A DNA stretch of 64,000 nt from Lycocorax pyrrhopterus obiensis (GCA_014706295.1 JACSVZ010000016.1:5747168-5811167); one strand, 5' to 3'; positions 1 to 12,844 are shown, counted from the first letter of the stretch. Notes: generated by a model from the sequence alone, not told the origin. Program-made: numbers and translations.

Positions 1-3000
1 TGATCTTCACTGGAACTGGGGCAGGCGCTTGCAGTGCTCGTGTAGTGTAGTGTTCATGCAGGAGAGGTAAAGCCTGTGCCCCAGTCCTTCAGGCACCCTC
101 CCCTAAACACTCTGTTCCAGGTTTCCACCTCCCCTTGGCTGCTGAGGAGCCCAGCCCAAGCCCTGCCAGGCAGCAGAGGCTGTGTGCAGGCAGTGCCCCA
201 TGCTATGCTGTGACACAGATGCTTTATCAGCCGTCATCACCGTATCTCTCACCAGGCTGCCACACTGAATTGTGCTTGTTCATGCTGTTCTGTGGCCTTT
301 CTTTGTGTGGCTCGTCTCTCCAGCAGAAAAAAAGGGTGGGTTTCTGACATGCAGTAATGAAGAAGAAATCAAAATGTAATTCCTTGGCATGATTATTCTC
401 TGCCAAACCTCCCTTTCTAGTCAGTTAGCTCATTTGCCTTCTGGAAACACTGAGTCAAAGGGTGAATGAGCTATTCCTAAATTTCCATTTATTAAAGTTA
501 TTATTAAAATGTATTTGTAAATTTGCTTTCAGTTACAGGAAATGGAAACAGGTCTGACGTAACAGCATCTTTTTGGTACAGCCTCATCATCACCTTTCCA
601 AATGAGGTGAGACAGATTTGAATCTAATTTATCACCTCTCCTTTGCCAGGTTATTTCTAGTTCTTAAATGGTGGGATAATTTTCTTTCTGAAAAGTGGGT
701 GTTTATGGAGCACTCTTCCTCCCCGTACCTCTGCGGACCCTCTGATGGTTTTCCTGCCTCCTGCAGTGAAAGTTTCCCAGTTTAATAATGTGTTTTGTCT
801 GAGTGGCAGGGTATGTTCAAAAAGGCAGGAGCACTTGAGGCCGTGGGACCCTGAGGGGTGGCTGAAGACGAGAAAATGGCCCTGCATCATTAGCTCTGGG
901 CCCTTTCCCTGTGCCATGGTGTGTGCCTGTGGTGCTCCAGGTGTGCTCACCCTGTGGGCAGTGCTGTGCTGGAGCCTCCAGCCACCTCAGCACCCAGGAA
1001 GGCTGGGGGTGCTCTGGCAGCCACCCCTGCTCCGGGGACAAGGGGACAGCAGCAGAGGTGCCAGGCCCCCCTCTGCAGGGCTGGATGCAGAGGCAAGGGC
1101 TGGGGGTGTGTCCTGTAGAAAATGCCCCCACATGGGGCAGTGGAGACATTTCTGAAGGGGAAAAACCTCTGAGCTAAACTGCTCGTTCTCATCCACACTT
1201 AGGAAAAACAAAATGCAATGGGGTTCAGAAGACTAGTGGAAAAATGAGCAGGAGGAAGAAGTGTGATGAATCCAGTGAGTTTTAGGAACACTTTTATTTC
1301 AGGAAACCAGCATATACACATTTCAGCCTAATCTATGCTAGTAATGCTTAGAAGACTAAGAACAAAGCAGTCCTACAGGCAAAGCCCAAAGGTATAAGCA
1401 AAAGCCTCTAACACTCATACATACTGCACTGCAGGAGTGATGCTTCTCCCGGACTGAAAGTGCCTCTGACCAAACCCAGAAATGGGGAGGATAACTACAG
1501 GCAAATTACAGACTTCTGGTGAAAGCCAAGGATAAATTGATTTGCTTTCCTGGGATTAGACAAGGTCAGAGCATGGGTTACAATTACCAGACCTACTTCC
1601 ACTCTCCTCTGTTGCTTCCCATTAGCAAACCCCTTTTTTGTTTTGTTTTTTTTTGAGTGCCTTGTGGTTGAGGGAAAGTGATGAAAAAAAATCTGGTGGA
1701 GCTCTTGAACCATTAGATATCTCCACTCAAGCACAAGGCACTCAGAAACAAAATGATTCTTAGAGAGGGAGAGAGAGAGAGCAGAAGGGAGTTTTTCGTC
1801 TCAGGAAATCAATGATGTGAGTCTACAGCATCAAGGTAATGAGGCTGGATAGGCTGGAGGGCAGACTGAAGAGCACTAAGGATTTGGTCCAGTATGTGCT
1901 GGTCATACATAAAATTCATTCCAAACAGAGGCACCTGTGGGATGTATTTGTACAGCATTGGACAAGTGGGGTACTGCTGCAGCCCGCTCTGAATAAAGCA
2001 TGGCTGGCCCTACAAACACTGCCATCCTTAGCCCATCTTTGTTTTCCTTCTTCTTGGACATAGGAACATAAACTGTAAATAAATTAAGCTTTGAATTTGG
2101 AATATTAATGAAGGTGAAGACCTTCATTATTTTTGCATAACAAAGTGACCTTTCAAACTGATTACTTTGGAAAGAGATGTTCATGATTGAGGGAGGGGAA
2201 GGGGAAAAAAAAACCCAAACCAAGATTAAAAGTGTTTTTGCCTTGCTGTCATGGAAAAGGTGGTACCTTCAAAGGTTGCCCAGGCTGGCTTGTGAAGGTT
2301 TGCAGCATCCCATGTAGGTGTTGCCCCTGTTTCACACCACAATCAAACCCACTTTGTTTAGTCCTACTTAGTGAACTGTATTTCAGCAAAACACAAACAG
2401 ATGTAATCTGTATCCATTTAGCATCTTCCAGCACTGAGATTTGGTAGCAGACAGGTGAAAAATGCCAGGTGCTCAGGAAGACCCAGCACGAGCAGCTTGC
2501 TCCTGTCTTCCATGGGGGAACAAATCCTTCTGTCCAGGCTAGACACTGCTGCAGGCTGGTGCCGCTGTCACAGACTGACCTTCCTCCAGTGCTGCTTGGC
2601 TGCCGCCATCCCAGAGGTCCTCTACTGCCATGTCTTTGTGTCCCCTGGCCCCTTCCAGTGGTGGAGCTCATCAGTCTGGACAGTATGGCCAGCCTGTATC
2701 CATCCCTGTCCCACATCCGTGGTCTTCTCCCCCAGCCACCTCACCCTCCTGGTTCACACCCCTCTTTGGGGCTCTTTCCTAGGTCACCACCTCCAAATCA
2801 GCTGTTCTCACCTGCCCCTCCCCCTCTCTGCCATGGAGCACTGCTCCTTCCCTCCTCTCTCCTCCACAGGCTGAGTTCCATCTCCTTCTGGCACTGGCAC
2901 TTTTTAGTCCCCACCATCAACCGCAGCCCCTGCGGATCATGGTGGCACAAAGTACTTTTCCACTGCTGCTCATCTCCTCACCCTTTACAGCCAGGTCTGC

Positions 3001-3059
3001 ATGTGAGCTGACACACATGGTGTGCTCTTCCCTTCAGCACTGCTGTCGTCCTCAAATGT
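1..3059. other. Non-coding stretch, no gene seen
   Basis: No open frame here resembles a known protein. The frames present are short, overlap on both strands and are rich in proline, serine and cysteine, as expected of chance frames in GC-rich DNA. A short GA-rich microsatellite lies at about 1761-1781. I see no RNA gene. Confidence 0.6.
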
Positions 3060-3855
3060 CACCCTTCAGGAAAGGCAGGAAAGAGCATCCAGAGAACTGC
3101 AGGACAGTCAGTCCCTACAATTCCTGCAGCTGAGGAGGAATGACTCCTCAGGCTGGGGCTGACCAGCTGCAAAAGCAGCCTGGCAGAGAAGAACCTGGGC
3201 TCCAGGAGGAAATGAAGCTGATTGTGAGCCAGCAGTGTGCCATGGAAGCAGGGACAGCTGGGGCTGCTTGAGAATGAGCACCGCCAGCAGCTCAAGGGAG
3301 GTGTACCCCGCCTCTCTGCCTAGCACTGGTGAGACTATCTCAGTCTATCACTTTCATTGGGTCCAGTGCTGGCCCCCAGTACAAGAAAAACATGGACTTA
3401 CTGGAGCAGGTCTAGGGAAGAGCCACAGAGATGATTAAGGGACTGGAATATCTCCTGTATGAGGAAAAGCTGAAAGAGCTGAGACTGTTCAGCCTGGAGA
3501 AGTCTCTCAAGGATCTGATCCATGTGTATAAACAGCCAATGGCAGAGAAAAAACTTTTTTTTATGTTTAAACAGACTTTCCTATATTTCAGTTTGAGCCT
3601 TTTGCCTCCTGCCCTCTCCCTGACACTGCTGAAAGGGCAAGAGGCAAAAGACACAAACTGAAATATAGGGAAGTCTGTTTAAACATGAAAAAAGTTTAGT
3701 CTCAGAATGATCAAGCACTAGAACAGGTTGCCCAGGGAATGTGTGGAGATATCCTTCAAACTATTCAAAACCAAACTGGACATGGCCTCAGACAATGGCT
3801 CTGAGCAAAGGGTTGGTGGAAACCTCAAGAGGTTTCTTCCAGCCTCAGTGATTGT
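3060..3855 (+). mobile_element. CR1 LINE, 5'-truncated and internally deleted 3' fragment
   Basis: The first bases translate to a piece resembling the CR1 reverse transcriptase (KGRKEHPENCRTVS, compare the usual KGRKEDPGNYRPVS). The sequence then jumps to the 3' part of CR1: the 'cccagtacaagaaa' stretch, 'gccacagagatgattaaggg', 'ctgttcagcctggagaag' and 'gaacaggttgcccaggga' are all hallmark CR1 3'-end sequence in + orientation. The element is dead. It carries an inverted duplication described separately. The end near 3855 is approximate, since the final tandem repeat typical of CR1 is not clear. Confidence 0.88.
3551..3697. repeat. Near-perfect inverted repeat (about 63-bp arms, 20-bp loop) inside CR1
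   Basis: Positions 3551-3614 are almost the exact reverse complement of 3635-3697, separated by about 20 bases. The right arm is in the normal CR1 orientation and place; the left arm is the inverted copy. A transcript through this point could fold into a long hairpin. Confidence 0.9.
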
Positions 3856-6800
3856 GAACAAGGCCGTCACTGTGGGCTCTAACTCAAAAATAACTCACAG
3901 CCTCTCTGGCAAATGCAGTTGCAGCTATCACAGGCAAACAGCTCCGACCACCTTTGCTTTGTAGCTCTCTTCACACAGGTCTTTCCTGTACTGAACACCT
4001 GCAGTGACTCTCTGTCCCTCTTTGACACTGCGACCCAAAGAGCCACTGCAGCATTTCGTGTCACCATGCTTCCCTGCCCTCTTCCTCCACAGCACCTTAC
4101 AAATGCCAGATGCTATCTGAGGATGTTATCAGCGTGTGGTTCAGAGATATTTGACCTGGCTCCTGCCTTACACACTGATTGTTCCTCCCGTGACAGGCAC
4201 ACCCAGGACTTTGGATGCCTGTTTGCCTCCTGAGGGCTGTGATCAGCACGCACATCTCTGTGGGTGTAGGATGGCTGCAAGCTGCATAAGCCTTATGGTG
4301 GAGCAGAGCAAGTGGGTCTTATCTTCAGGATCCTGTGCCTGGTCCTCTCCCCTGCACAGCCTCGTTTGACAGCTGTGCTGCAGCGCTTCCTTTGCTTCGT
4401 GCCACCTGGTGCCTCCTGAGCCAGGGACACGCGGGCCATGCCGGCATCCTGCCATCCTGCACTCACCACGGCGGTGCCTGAGAGCCTGAGCTCGAGCCAG
4501 CCTCTCTTCTCTCACAGCTCCCATAGCCAGGAGAGCACCATCGTGCTAACTGAAGAGCAGCCAACCACCATGTGCATCACTGCAACAAAGCAGTGCAACA
4601 GCTGGCCAGGGACCGAGGCTGAGTGTGCAGCGAGGCAGTCCCCACTAGCTGTGAGCATGCTGATTACTGACACCAATTAAACAGCCCATCACTGAGCCCT
4701 CTGGGGCTTACAGCTTTGTCTGCCCCTCCGCTTCTGTCAATGCAGACTTTAACAAGTGAAGCTCTTTGCCACCCATGTGAGATGCCAAGGCCTTAGTTTA
4801 GTTGCCAGCTGAAGTTCTCCAATGGTTTGGCTGTACCTGTGCTCAAAGAGGAGAGCAGGCCAGAGCCCTAACGCTGGCCCCAGCATGACCCTCTCCTGCT
4901 GCCGCCATGCCCCAGGCACCAAACCCAACCCAAGGGACCATTTGAGTGCAGCGTTTGAGGAGAGTTGGGGAGGCTTTCTGCAGCCTAGAGAGAGCCTACA
5001 CGACTTGCCAAGCTGCTCCATGTGCCCACCTCCATGCTCAGAGCTGTGCAAGCACAACTCAACACTCAGGTGTACCTCTAGCTGCATGGGGCGATCCAGA
5101 CCAGATATTGCACCTTCCTGGCTTTATTAGCTTAGACTTCAGCACAGCATTTCAAATCCCCAGTTGCTGCACATCACTGTTAGCCATAGAACACACCCTT
5201 TTAGAAAGTGCCGAGTGGTGAGGCACTAGAGGTCACATTAAGCATTGCCACCGTTGATTAGGCCAGCAGATTGGCATTCAAAACCGAACTGATGTGAAAT
5301 CTGCTCTTACGCAGGAGGAGGAGGTGCTATGGAAACCCTCCAGTACCAGGGAGCTGTTGGTGCCAGGCACCTGCCCTGCACAGGCTCCAGCCCCACCGAC
5401 CGGCCCCGCTCATCCTGCCCAGGCTGTGTGGCTGCACAGACCCTGCGTGCCCTGCCTTGGGTGGCACCTGCTGCTGACTTTGTCTCGTTAAATCTGCAGG
5501 TAACATCACTTTGTTTCCTCCTCTCTTGCTGGCTGTGAACTGCTGATCAGGGTCCTGCTGTGCCTGGGGGGAGGCAGAGGAGGCTTTGAGCATGGTTTCT
5601 GCAGGGCAGTGAGGTCCCTGCAATGCAGGAGTCCATGGGGTGGGTTGTGATCTCTGACCCTTTCAGTTTCTGTTCTTATGCCAAGGTATTCTCTGGGTAC
5701 TTTACCTGGAATATCTCAACAGCTGAGAACTGGAAGTTAATTCATCCCAACATGGGAAACGAGTGATTCTAAGAGATTTTTTTTTTGTCTAAGAGATCCC
5801 CTTCCAGCATCTATCAAAGCAGATCATGGTTAAGGTGACCACATTAAAGTTTTCAAGGGATGCAGTGATAGATGAGCCTGAAAGAATACAAGTTTCAAAA
5901 AGAAGAGGAAAAAGGGCTGTGCCTTAGACCCCTGCATTTGAGAGGGGTGTGAACAACAGCAGCAAAGTTGGGGCAGGCAGTTTGCAGATTTCTTTATGCT
6001 CTTTGGAAACAGAGAGGAAAAGCTCCTCACTTCGGTACCACGGCAGGGCCCTGCCCTGGGTCTCCTCTGCCATGGGGGCAGTTTGCCTGCTCACTCTTTC
6101 TGGCCAGCCCAGCACCTGCCCAGGGCCTGCCAGCAGTGCTGTGGGTACATTAACACCTCTGGGAAGTATTGCCCTGTCCAGGTCTATTCTCATACCTGTG
6201 CTGCATCTTCATTAAATATTTGCTGAAAGCCACCCATTCCATTTACAGGACTGTTGGTGACAATCAGGCTGTTGCCATGGAGGTGGCAGGTCTGAGGGCA
6301 GTTGATGCAGAAGATGTTGTGCTGTACCCGCCTTCACCCCCATTTTCCTTCTTGCTCTCCCTCTGCTCAGTTCCAGGTTCCTTCCCTCGCCCACCGTGGC
6401 TCCCATGCTGTCCTTAGGCATTTCACCCACCATATTCACCCTTCAGCCCTTGGTGCCTGCTCACTTTTGAGCTCCCCTCAGAAGGAAGGTAGAGGGTTTT
6501 ACATGCTAGACTCTCTCTTCAGTGCAGCTGCTTTCCCTCTGGAAAAGCACTGAATGCAACCACCACAGTGCTGCTGCAACATCCACTGCCCCTTCAGCCT
6601 CTGCCTTGCATCTCTTCCTCCAGCCTCTCTCTCTGGGGTCTGGCAGAAGCCTCCTGCTTCTTGAGCTGCTGGAGGAAACAAGCCCAGCCCTGGCCTTCCT
6701 CCCCAGATGGTCACCAGCTTCTGTGCTGGGGGACAGCTGCTGACCAGCTCTCCTCAGCCTGTGGTGGGGAAAGCAGGACACCCTGCACAGTACTGGTGGC

Positions 6801-8921
6801 CTTGTCCGTTGAGCCCCAGCCTATTCCTGGTCCTCCAGCAGCAGCAAGATGGTGTTTCACAGCTGTCTCCATCCTTTTGTCACAGCTGTAAGTTGCTGCC
6901 TAGCCCCTCTGATGCTGCAGGCATTTCATCTACCCCAATGAAGCATTTCCAGCAGCCACAGGATATGCTAGCTTGTCAATCTGCCTCTCTTTAAAGATTT
7001 TTTTTGTTTGTTCAGTCATCCCCTATCAGTGCTTTTGGCCTGCTTTAAACCCTCTACTTGTTTCCTCCATCCTCCTCCCAGCCTCTGGACTGCCTAGTGG
7101 CCTGGAGCACTTGTGAGCCCTGCTGCTGGGAACTGCATTGGGCCAGGTCGCCAGGTCTCCAGCTCCAAAGGCAGCGTTGGCCAGAGCCCTCTCATGCTGC
7201 AGAGCCCAGCAGTGTGGTTTGCCTGTGTTGTTCCTCTGCAGAGGCTGCTGCTGGCATTGCAGACCAGCACTGCTGCTGGCATTGCATCCCAGGGCAGTGG
7301 AAAGAAACCTGGGCACCAGTGCAGCCGTCAGACTTCTGCCTTGTGCAGTTCATGACCATAACCAGTGACAGTTCCCTGCTGCTACTCACCATAGTTCAGA
7401 GAGGTTTTCCACGGGGGAAGAGTGTCCCCTTCCTCCCAGGGTACAGGCAGTGAGCAGCAAGCCTCTGTTGGCAAACTCAGACCTGAGCATACAAGAAGTG
7501 GGAGAGAGATCTGTGCAGCAGGGACATTAGTGTCTGCTATTGCCCAAGACACTTACGTATCCCCCCAGCAAGTGAGTTATTTGTGTATTTTTCAGTCACT
7601 TCAGAACTGAATTCTGATTTGCAGGCAGTGCCCTCACCAGCTGGCCACAAGGTCTGCATTGCTGGTGGAGGCAAATAGCTGCTTAACCAGGCAGTCCCTT
7701 CCCACATCTCTGAAAGCTGTGGGATTTCGCCAGATCCCTCCCCACTTCACTCTCCTGTTAGAGTGGTAAAAAATCTTATTTTACATTGAAAGGTTATTTT
7801 TCTTTTTTCTGAAGTGCATCTAGATGCAAGCAGAAATCCAGTGACAGATACTCAGAATCACCAGTTCAGAGAAGTGTTCCATGTGCACGTCACATGAAGC
7901 CACTTTGCACAGGATGGGGTCTGACGAAAGATGATTTTTATCATCCCATGAACTCACACTCTTCACACAACCAATACTCTTGCAAAACATCTTGCAGCCA
8001 GTGTGACAGAGGCTCAATAGCTACTGCTTATACCATGGATTTCTGAGGGTGGCTGGATGCCTGCCTGGAGCAGGAGCCATCCAATACAACACTTAACAGC
8101 GAGCTCCTTGTTCTGCAGTGGTGTTCCCTCGTTCACATGTGTCTTTCTGCTTTGCATCTGCAGACTCATACCCTCTCCTAGAACAAATGGGCTTAAAATC
8201 AGGTTAATCCTTCCATCCTCCATTCCCCTCCTGGTGAGGTGGAGAGCAGCATGCCTCACTCTCTCCCATACGTTTTCAAGCATGCCTTTGGGAAAGCAGG
8301 AATGCAGATTCAGCTGTTTTCCTCAGCTTGGAGAAGGAGCTCCAGGTTCACAAGGCAGTCCAAAGGCTCAGAAACCTTCCCAGTTAGAGCCAGAGCATGA
8401 GGATATCTATCAATTGACATCTGCTATGCACTCCCAGCCCTTCACCCCGGTCTGAATCCAAAGCCAGCAGAACTGACAGAAGAGCTTTCGCTCATAGGTT
8501 GTGCTGGGCTTTAGTTTTGGTTGCTGCAATCCCTGCCTAGCTTAACACCAAGATAAGGGTAATTTTACTTCATCTGCACAGCCTGGCTTAAGGAATTAGT
8601 GTTCCCATTGTCACAGGACGTGCACACTACCTATGGGGGCTCTTCTAAGTGCCATGTTGCCTCCTGCCCTCACACACTTCAAAATCTCCCTATTTAATAA
8701 AGGCTGTCTGCCATGTCCTATTGGGAGTGTACCCTGAGATACTCATAAACTGAGTGAACATGAACAGAGCTTGACAAAGGATGCCAAAGGATGACACAGG
8801 CTGACTGAGAAAGACAGCTCTGTAAAGCTCAAATTCACATTTTTAACAAAGGACATGTGTACTTATATGTGCTTTTTTTACAGCTACTAAGAGGTCTTAC
8901 CATGTCTTTTTCCCATTTCAG
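3856..8921. other. Non-coding stretch, possible upstream region of copy 1
   Basis: No open frame here is convincing as a gene. The sequence is GC-rich with many short overlapping frames. If receptor copy 1 has a separate 5' non-coding exon, as the acceptor-like site at 8920-8921 suggests, it should lie here, but I could not pick out a first exon or promoter. An AATAAA occurs at about 8696 with no visible gene before it. Confidence 0.5.
8902..8921 (+). promoter_or_regulatory. Probable splice acceptor of the coding exon of copy 1
   Basis: A pyrimidine-rich run ends in 'tttcag' with AG at 8920-8921, 37 bases before the start codon. The other two intact receptor copies have a comparable acceptor 12 and 26 bases before their ATG, so all three appear to use a 5' exon spliced to one coding exon. 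Confidence 0.55.
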
Positions 8922-8958
8922 GTCTCAGAACATCATACAACATCTGTAACTCAGGACA

Positions 8959-9891
8959 ATGAATGTGTCCAACAACTGCAGCACCACAAATCCAGAACTG
9001 CATCACCATGTTCGCCTCACTGAATTTGCTCTGTATAGCCTCATTTTCTTTTTTGGAGCACTATTTAATATCCTTGCCTTCTGGGTGTTCTCCTGCAAGA
9101 TGAAGAAGTGGACAGAAACCAGGGTGTATGTAATCAATTTAGTCATTGCAGATTTCTCTGTCATCTGCACCTTGCCTTCCATGGTTTATCTGCTCTGGAG
9201 TAAGTCAGCCCGAGGGGAGCTCTGCCAGTTTATAGAGACGATGTATTTTATCAACATGTTAGTGAGCATCTACATCATTTCCCTTATCTCCATTGATCGA
9301 TACATTGCCATAAAGCACCCCTTGAAAGCCAGGACCTTCAGGTCCCCAGCAAAGGCTGCCCTCCTCTGTGGGCTTCTGTGGGTCTTGGTGATAATCAGTG
9401 CCACGGTCCAGCTCTGGCAGAGACACGCAGCTCTCTGCTTCCAGACCTACACCTCCATGCCTGCTGCTCTCAGCCTGCTGGCCATTTTCTTCATTTTCAC
9501 TCTCCCATTAGCAATCTTGACCTTTTGCTCCACAGAAGTCATTAGGAACCTCAAGAAACATCTGAACAAGAATTCACCGGAGGAGAAATCAATCCAGAAA
9601 GCCGTACACATTATTTATGCAAATCTGATTGTATTTCTAATATGTTTTCTGCCAGCCTACCTTGGGCTACTTGCCAGGTTCATCATGGAGAGCATTGGAG
9701 CTACCTGTTTCCTGCTCTGTGTCATGAACAACTTCTTCTCCGTGACGAGGTGCATTGCCACATCCAACTGCTGCCTCGATAGTTTCTGCTACTACTTTGT
9801 CACCAAGGAGTTCCATGAAGCCTTTCTACTGCCCAAACCCAGCACTCAAAAAACAGATGCAACCCACCCCTTGCAGATACAGACTTCCTAA
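8959..9891 (+). CDS. GPR35-like: GPR35-like G-protein-coupled receptor, copy 1
   Basis: This is a 310-residue rhodopsin-family receptor with seven membrane segments near residues 21-45, 56-79, 89-113, 131-152, 166-191, 216-241 and 255-280. Family marks are WTETRVYV before TM2, DRY at 113-115, the disulfide pair Cys89-Cys160, a CFLP turn in TM6, and NCCLDSFCYY in TM7 in place of NPxxY. Sequons sit at Asn2 and Asn6. WTETR and the KEFxEA start of the tail point to GPR35 rather than to HCAR or LPAR relatives. An in-frame TAA 12 bases upstream fixes the start, which has A at -3. Human GPR35 Arg100 in TM3 is replaced by Met100, while the TM6 arginine (Arg240) is kept. The frame is intact, so it is probably functional at the plasma membrane through G proteins; its ligand may differ from that of mammalian GPR35. 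It is the first of a same-strand cluster. Confidence 0.9.
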   Translation: MNVSNNCSTTNPELHHHVRLTEFALYSLIFFFGALFNILAFWVFSCKMKKWTETRVYVINLVIADFSVICTLPSMVYLLWSKSARGELCQFIETMYFINMLVSIYIISLISIDRYIAIKHPLKARTFRSPAKAALLCGLLWVLVIISATVQLWQRHAALCFQTYTSMPAALSLLAIFFIFTLPLAILTFCSTEVIRNLKKHLNKNSPEEKSIQKAVHIIYANLIVFLICFLPAYLGLLARFIMESIGATCFLLCVMNNFFSVTRCIATSNCCLDSFCYYFVTKEFHEAFLLPKPSTQKTDATHPLQIQTS

Positions 9892-11087
9892 AGGAAAAAG
9901 GGGAACAAAATCCACCTAACCCACATCCTCCCATATCTGCAAAATGAAGAGGAAATACAGCTTCAGGGCTATTGGGATAATTATTGCTCTTTTTCTCTAG
10001 CAAGCTCTTTGTTAGGTTTAGCGTTACTAAGTCAACTACAATTTATACTCTGTTTCTGTTAAACAAATAGGTCATGGAGATGTGTAAAAGTGTGTATGTA
10101 ATCACTAGTTGTTAACATGCCTCCATTCCACCCTCCAGCACCTACTTGTTACTCTTGCGGGAAGACAGGTGAGCCATGTACCTCTTGTTTTAGTTCATTC
10201 TGCAGCTAAAATCTGTTGATCCTTCTTGCCAACATGTACAAATGTACATACATCATATTTTACCTCATTAAGTATTTCAGGTTGTTCTCATTATTAAAAT
10301 ACTTCAGTTTATATTTATCCTATTCCTTTGGCAGGCTGGGCTGGGTGGGTGTTCAGGTGCTTCTGGCATATTACTAAGTACATGTCCCTGCAAAACAGCC
10401 TACGCTGTCCTGACCGCCTTCCCCTTCAACTCAACAGGTCAGACAGGTGTGAAGGAACACTTTTGGGATGAAAGCAACACTTGTCCAATGCCATAAAGGC
10501 ACAAAGTCCAGATTTCAGAGCTGAGTCCTCCTGCCAGCTCCCCTCCAGCTGCACTGCTGAGCCCTGGCACAGAGACACCTCCTCAGAGCAGCCACCCCTG
10601 AGGGGCTGTTCCTCCCACCCACAGGAAGGCCCTTTTACTGCTGCCTCGGCATTTGCCACCCTTGCACTGCTCTTCCCTGGTTTTGTGTTGTGGCACCAGG
10701 CCAGCCCCCAGGTTCACCACAGCTCAGGCTCAGAGTATCACCCCCCAGCTGAACCCAGCTGGGGCTGGGTTTCCACAGCCTGCCCACATTGACACCCCCA
10801 ACATTTCCACCAGGGAAGTGTATTTTTCCATGTGTCAGCAGCCTAGAAAAGTCAGGGGAGAGAGGAAGTGGATAAATGCTCCCTTGAACTGGGCTTTTTT
10901 TCTTTCTGAGTACTGAAAAATCTCCAAAATGGCACTGAGCTCTGCCCAGGCAATACTCAGAGCATGCCACCAGACAGTGTGGGAGAGTCTTTCCTGCCCA
11001 CAAACACATCTTCCCTGTGACCTACATCTGCCATCAGTGAGCCCACGGCTAGTGCTCAATCTGCTGTTGTCACCTCTGAGACCATGA
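9892..11087. other. 3' flank of copy 1, probable 3' UTR in its first part
   Basis: AT-rich sequence follows the stop codon, with an ATTAAA-type signal near 10294 that could serve as a polyadenylation signal. I see no clean AATAAA with a downstream GT-rich element. No other gene is visible before the LTR. Confidence 0.4.
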
Positions 11088-11092
11088 GCTCC

Positions 11093-12281
11093 TGTGTTGG
11101 TTTTGCACAGCCTGGTTTTTGGTAGCGGGGGGCCACAGAGGTGGCTTCTGTGAGAAGCTGCTGGAAGCTTCCATCACGTTCAGCAGAGCAAATCCCCGAT
11201 GGCTCTGAAGATGGACATGCTGCTGGCCAAAGCTGGGCCAATGAGAGAGGCTGGTAGCACCTCTGTGATAGCATATCTAAGAGGAAAATCAAAACAAAGT
11301 GCACGCAGTTTTTTCCTAGCCAGAGAAGAGGAAGAGGTGAGAACATGTGAGGGAAAACAACATGCAGACACCAAGGTCAGTGGAGAAGGAGGGGCAGGAG
11401 GTGCTCCAGGCACCAGAGCTGAGATTCCTCTGCAGGCCATGGTGACGACCATGGTGAAGCAGCTGTGCCCCTGCAGCCCATGGGGATCCACGGGGGATGC
11501 AGAGATCCACCCACAGCCCATGGAGATCCATAGTGATGCAGAGATCCATCCACAGCCCGTGGGGATCCATGGGGATGCAGAGATCCACACACAGCCCATG
11601 GGGATCCACGGAGGATGCAGAGATCCACCCACAGCCCGTGGGGGAGGTGCCCCTGCCAGAGGGGGTGGATGCCTGGAGGAGGCTGTGTTCCAGTGGAAGA
11701 CCCCGTGGAGAGAGGGTCCTTGCTCCCAGGCTGGAGCAGCCTGTCCTTAGAGGACTGCACCCCGTGGAAGAGTGACCGACACTGCAGCAGTTTTGGGAGG
11801 ACTGTGTGCCCGTGGGAGGGGCTCACGTCGTGGCAGTTTTGGGAGGACTCCTGCTCGTGAGAGTGGACCCACGCTGGAGAAGTTCAGGGAGAGCTGTCTC
11901 CCGTGGGAGGGACCCCATGGTCTCACAGGGGAAGGACTCCTCTCCCAGAGCAGCAGAAGAAAACCTCGGGTGAGGAACTGACCAAACCCTCACACCCTCT
12001 CCCCTGCGCTGTCGGTGGGAAGGAGGGTCATTGGGGGAAGAAAAGGTGTTTTTAAGGGCTTATTTTACTTCTCATTATCCTCCTCTGATTTTGTTAGTAA
12101 TAAACTCACTTTGTATCTCTAAGATGAGCCTGTTTTGCCCTTGGAGTGTTTTCTCCCAGTCCTTATCTTAACTCAGGAACCCTTCGTTAAATTTTCCTCT
12201 CCTCTGCCCAGCTGTGGCAGAGAAGGGCGAGTGAGCAGCGTTCGTGGGTGCCTGGCATTTGGCCAGTGCCAAACCACGACA
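11093..12281 (+). mobile_element. Solo LTR of an endogenous retrovirus (minisatellite-bearing family, copy A)
   Basis: The element begins TGTGTTGG and ends CACGACA. It is flanked by the perfect 5-bp duplication GCTCC at 11088-11092 and 12282-12286. It contains four units of a 39-40-bp tandem repeat (about 11480-11645) and an AATAAA at 12099-12104 near its 3' end. There is no internal retroviral coding region, so it is a solo LTR left by recombination. The same family recurs at 36988-38530. A 5-bp duplication fits ERVL- or ERV1-type integration. The family name could not be assigned without a repeat library. Confidence 0.88.
11480..11645. repeat. 39-40-bp minisatellite inside LTR copy A, four units
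   Basis: The unit includes the core 'gatgcagagatccaccca' and recurs at about 11498, 11535, 11575 and 11614. Because 39 is a multiple of three, the units create open frames on both strands that should not be read as genes. Confidence 0.9.
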
Positions 12282-12286
12282 GCTCC

Positions 12287-12840
12287 AAAGACAAGAACTA
12301 ATGGGACAAATCCTGAGGGAGTCTGGCTCCTGTCAGCTGGCTCACAGAGAAGGGACTGCAACTGCTATAGCCAGTGGACAGCAAAAACCATCCAAATGTC
12401 TGTGAAATACCACTGAGGCATGCCCCTAACCATGTTCCTAAAGGTCCCAGCCCCTCACTGCCACACTAGTGTGTCTTGCCCATGCCTGGTGGGCAGTCAC
12501 TGTCATTACCAGCCCCGGCTTCCCAGCCATGCTGATGAGCAGTGTGACACTCCTGGCTGCTGTGCAGAGGGTGAGCCAGCCCAAAACACCTGTCACCTTG
12601 CTTGTAAAGACAGCGAAGAGCAGCACGCTGGGTCCCTGGGCTCACTGTCACGGGGTGCACAAGCACCCATTGCCCCCTCGGAAAGGTCACTGTCCCCACC
12701 CGGGGCACCCTCTGCAACCGCACCAGAGGCTGCACAGCCTGCCAGGCTCCCTGGGGAACCTTCTGCTGCCAAAAGGGCAATTTGCAACCATTACGGGTTT
12801 TATTTCAGAAATTGTTTTCCCACGACTGAAAATATTAAAT
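12287..12840. other. Non-coding spacer
   Basis: GC-rich sequence between the LTR and the CpG-rich stretch before copy 2. No supported feature. Confidence 0.5.
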
Positions 12841-12844
12841 TTTA

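Noticed and set aside
2469..3011. 180-codon + strand frame
   Set aside because: Its start is not an ATG, it is low-complexity Pro/Ser/Leu/His and it overlaps a frame of similar length on the same strand. No domain is recognisable.
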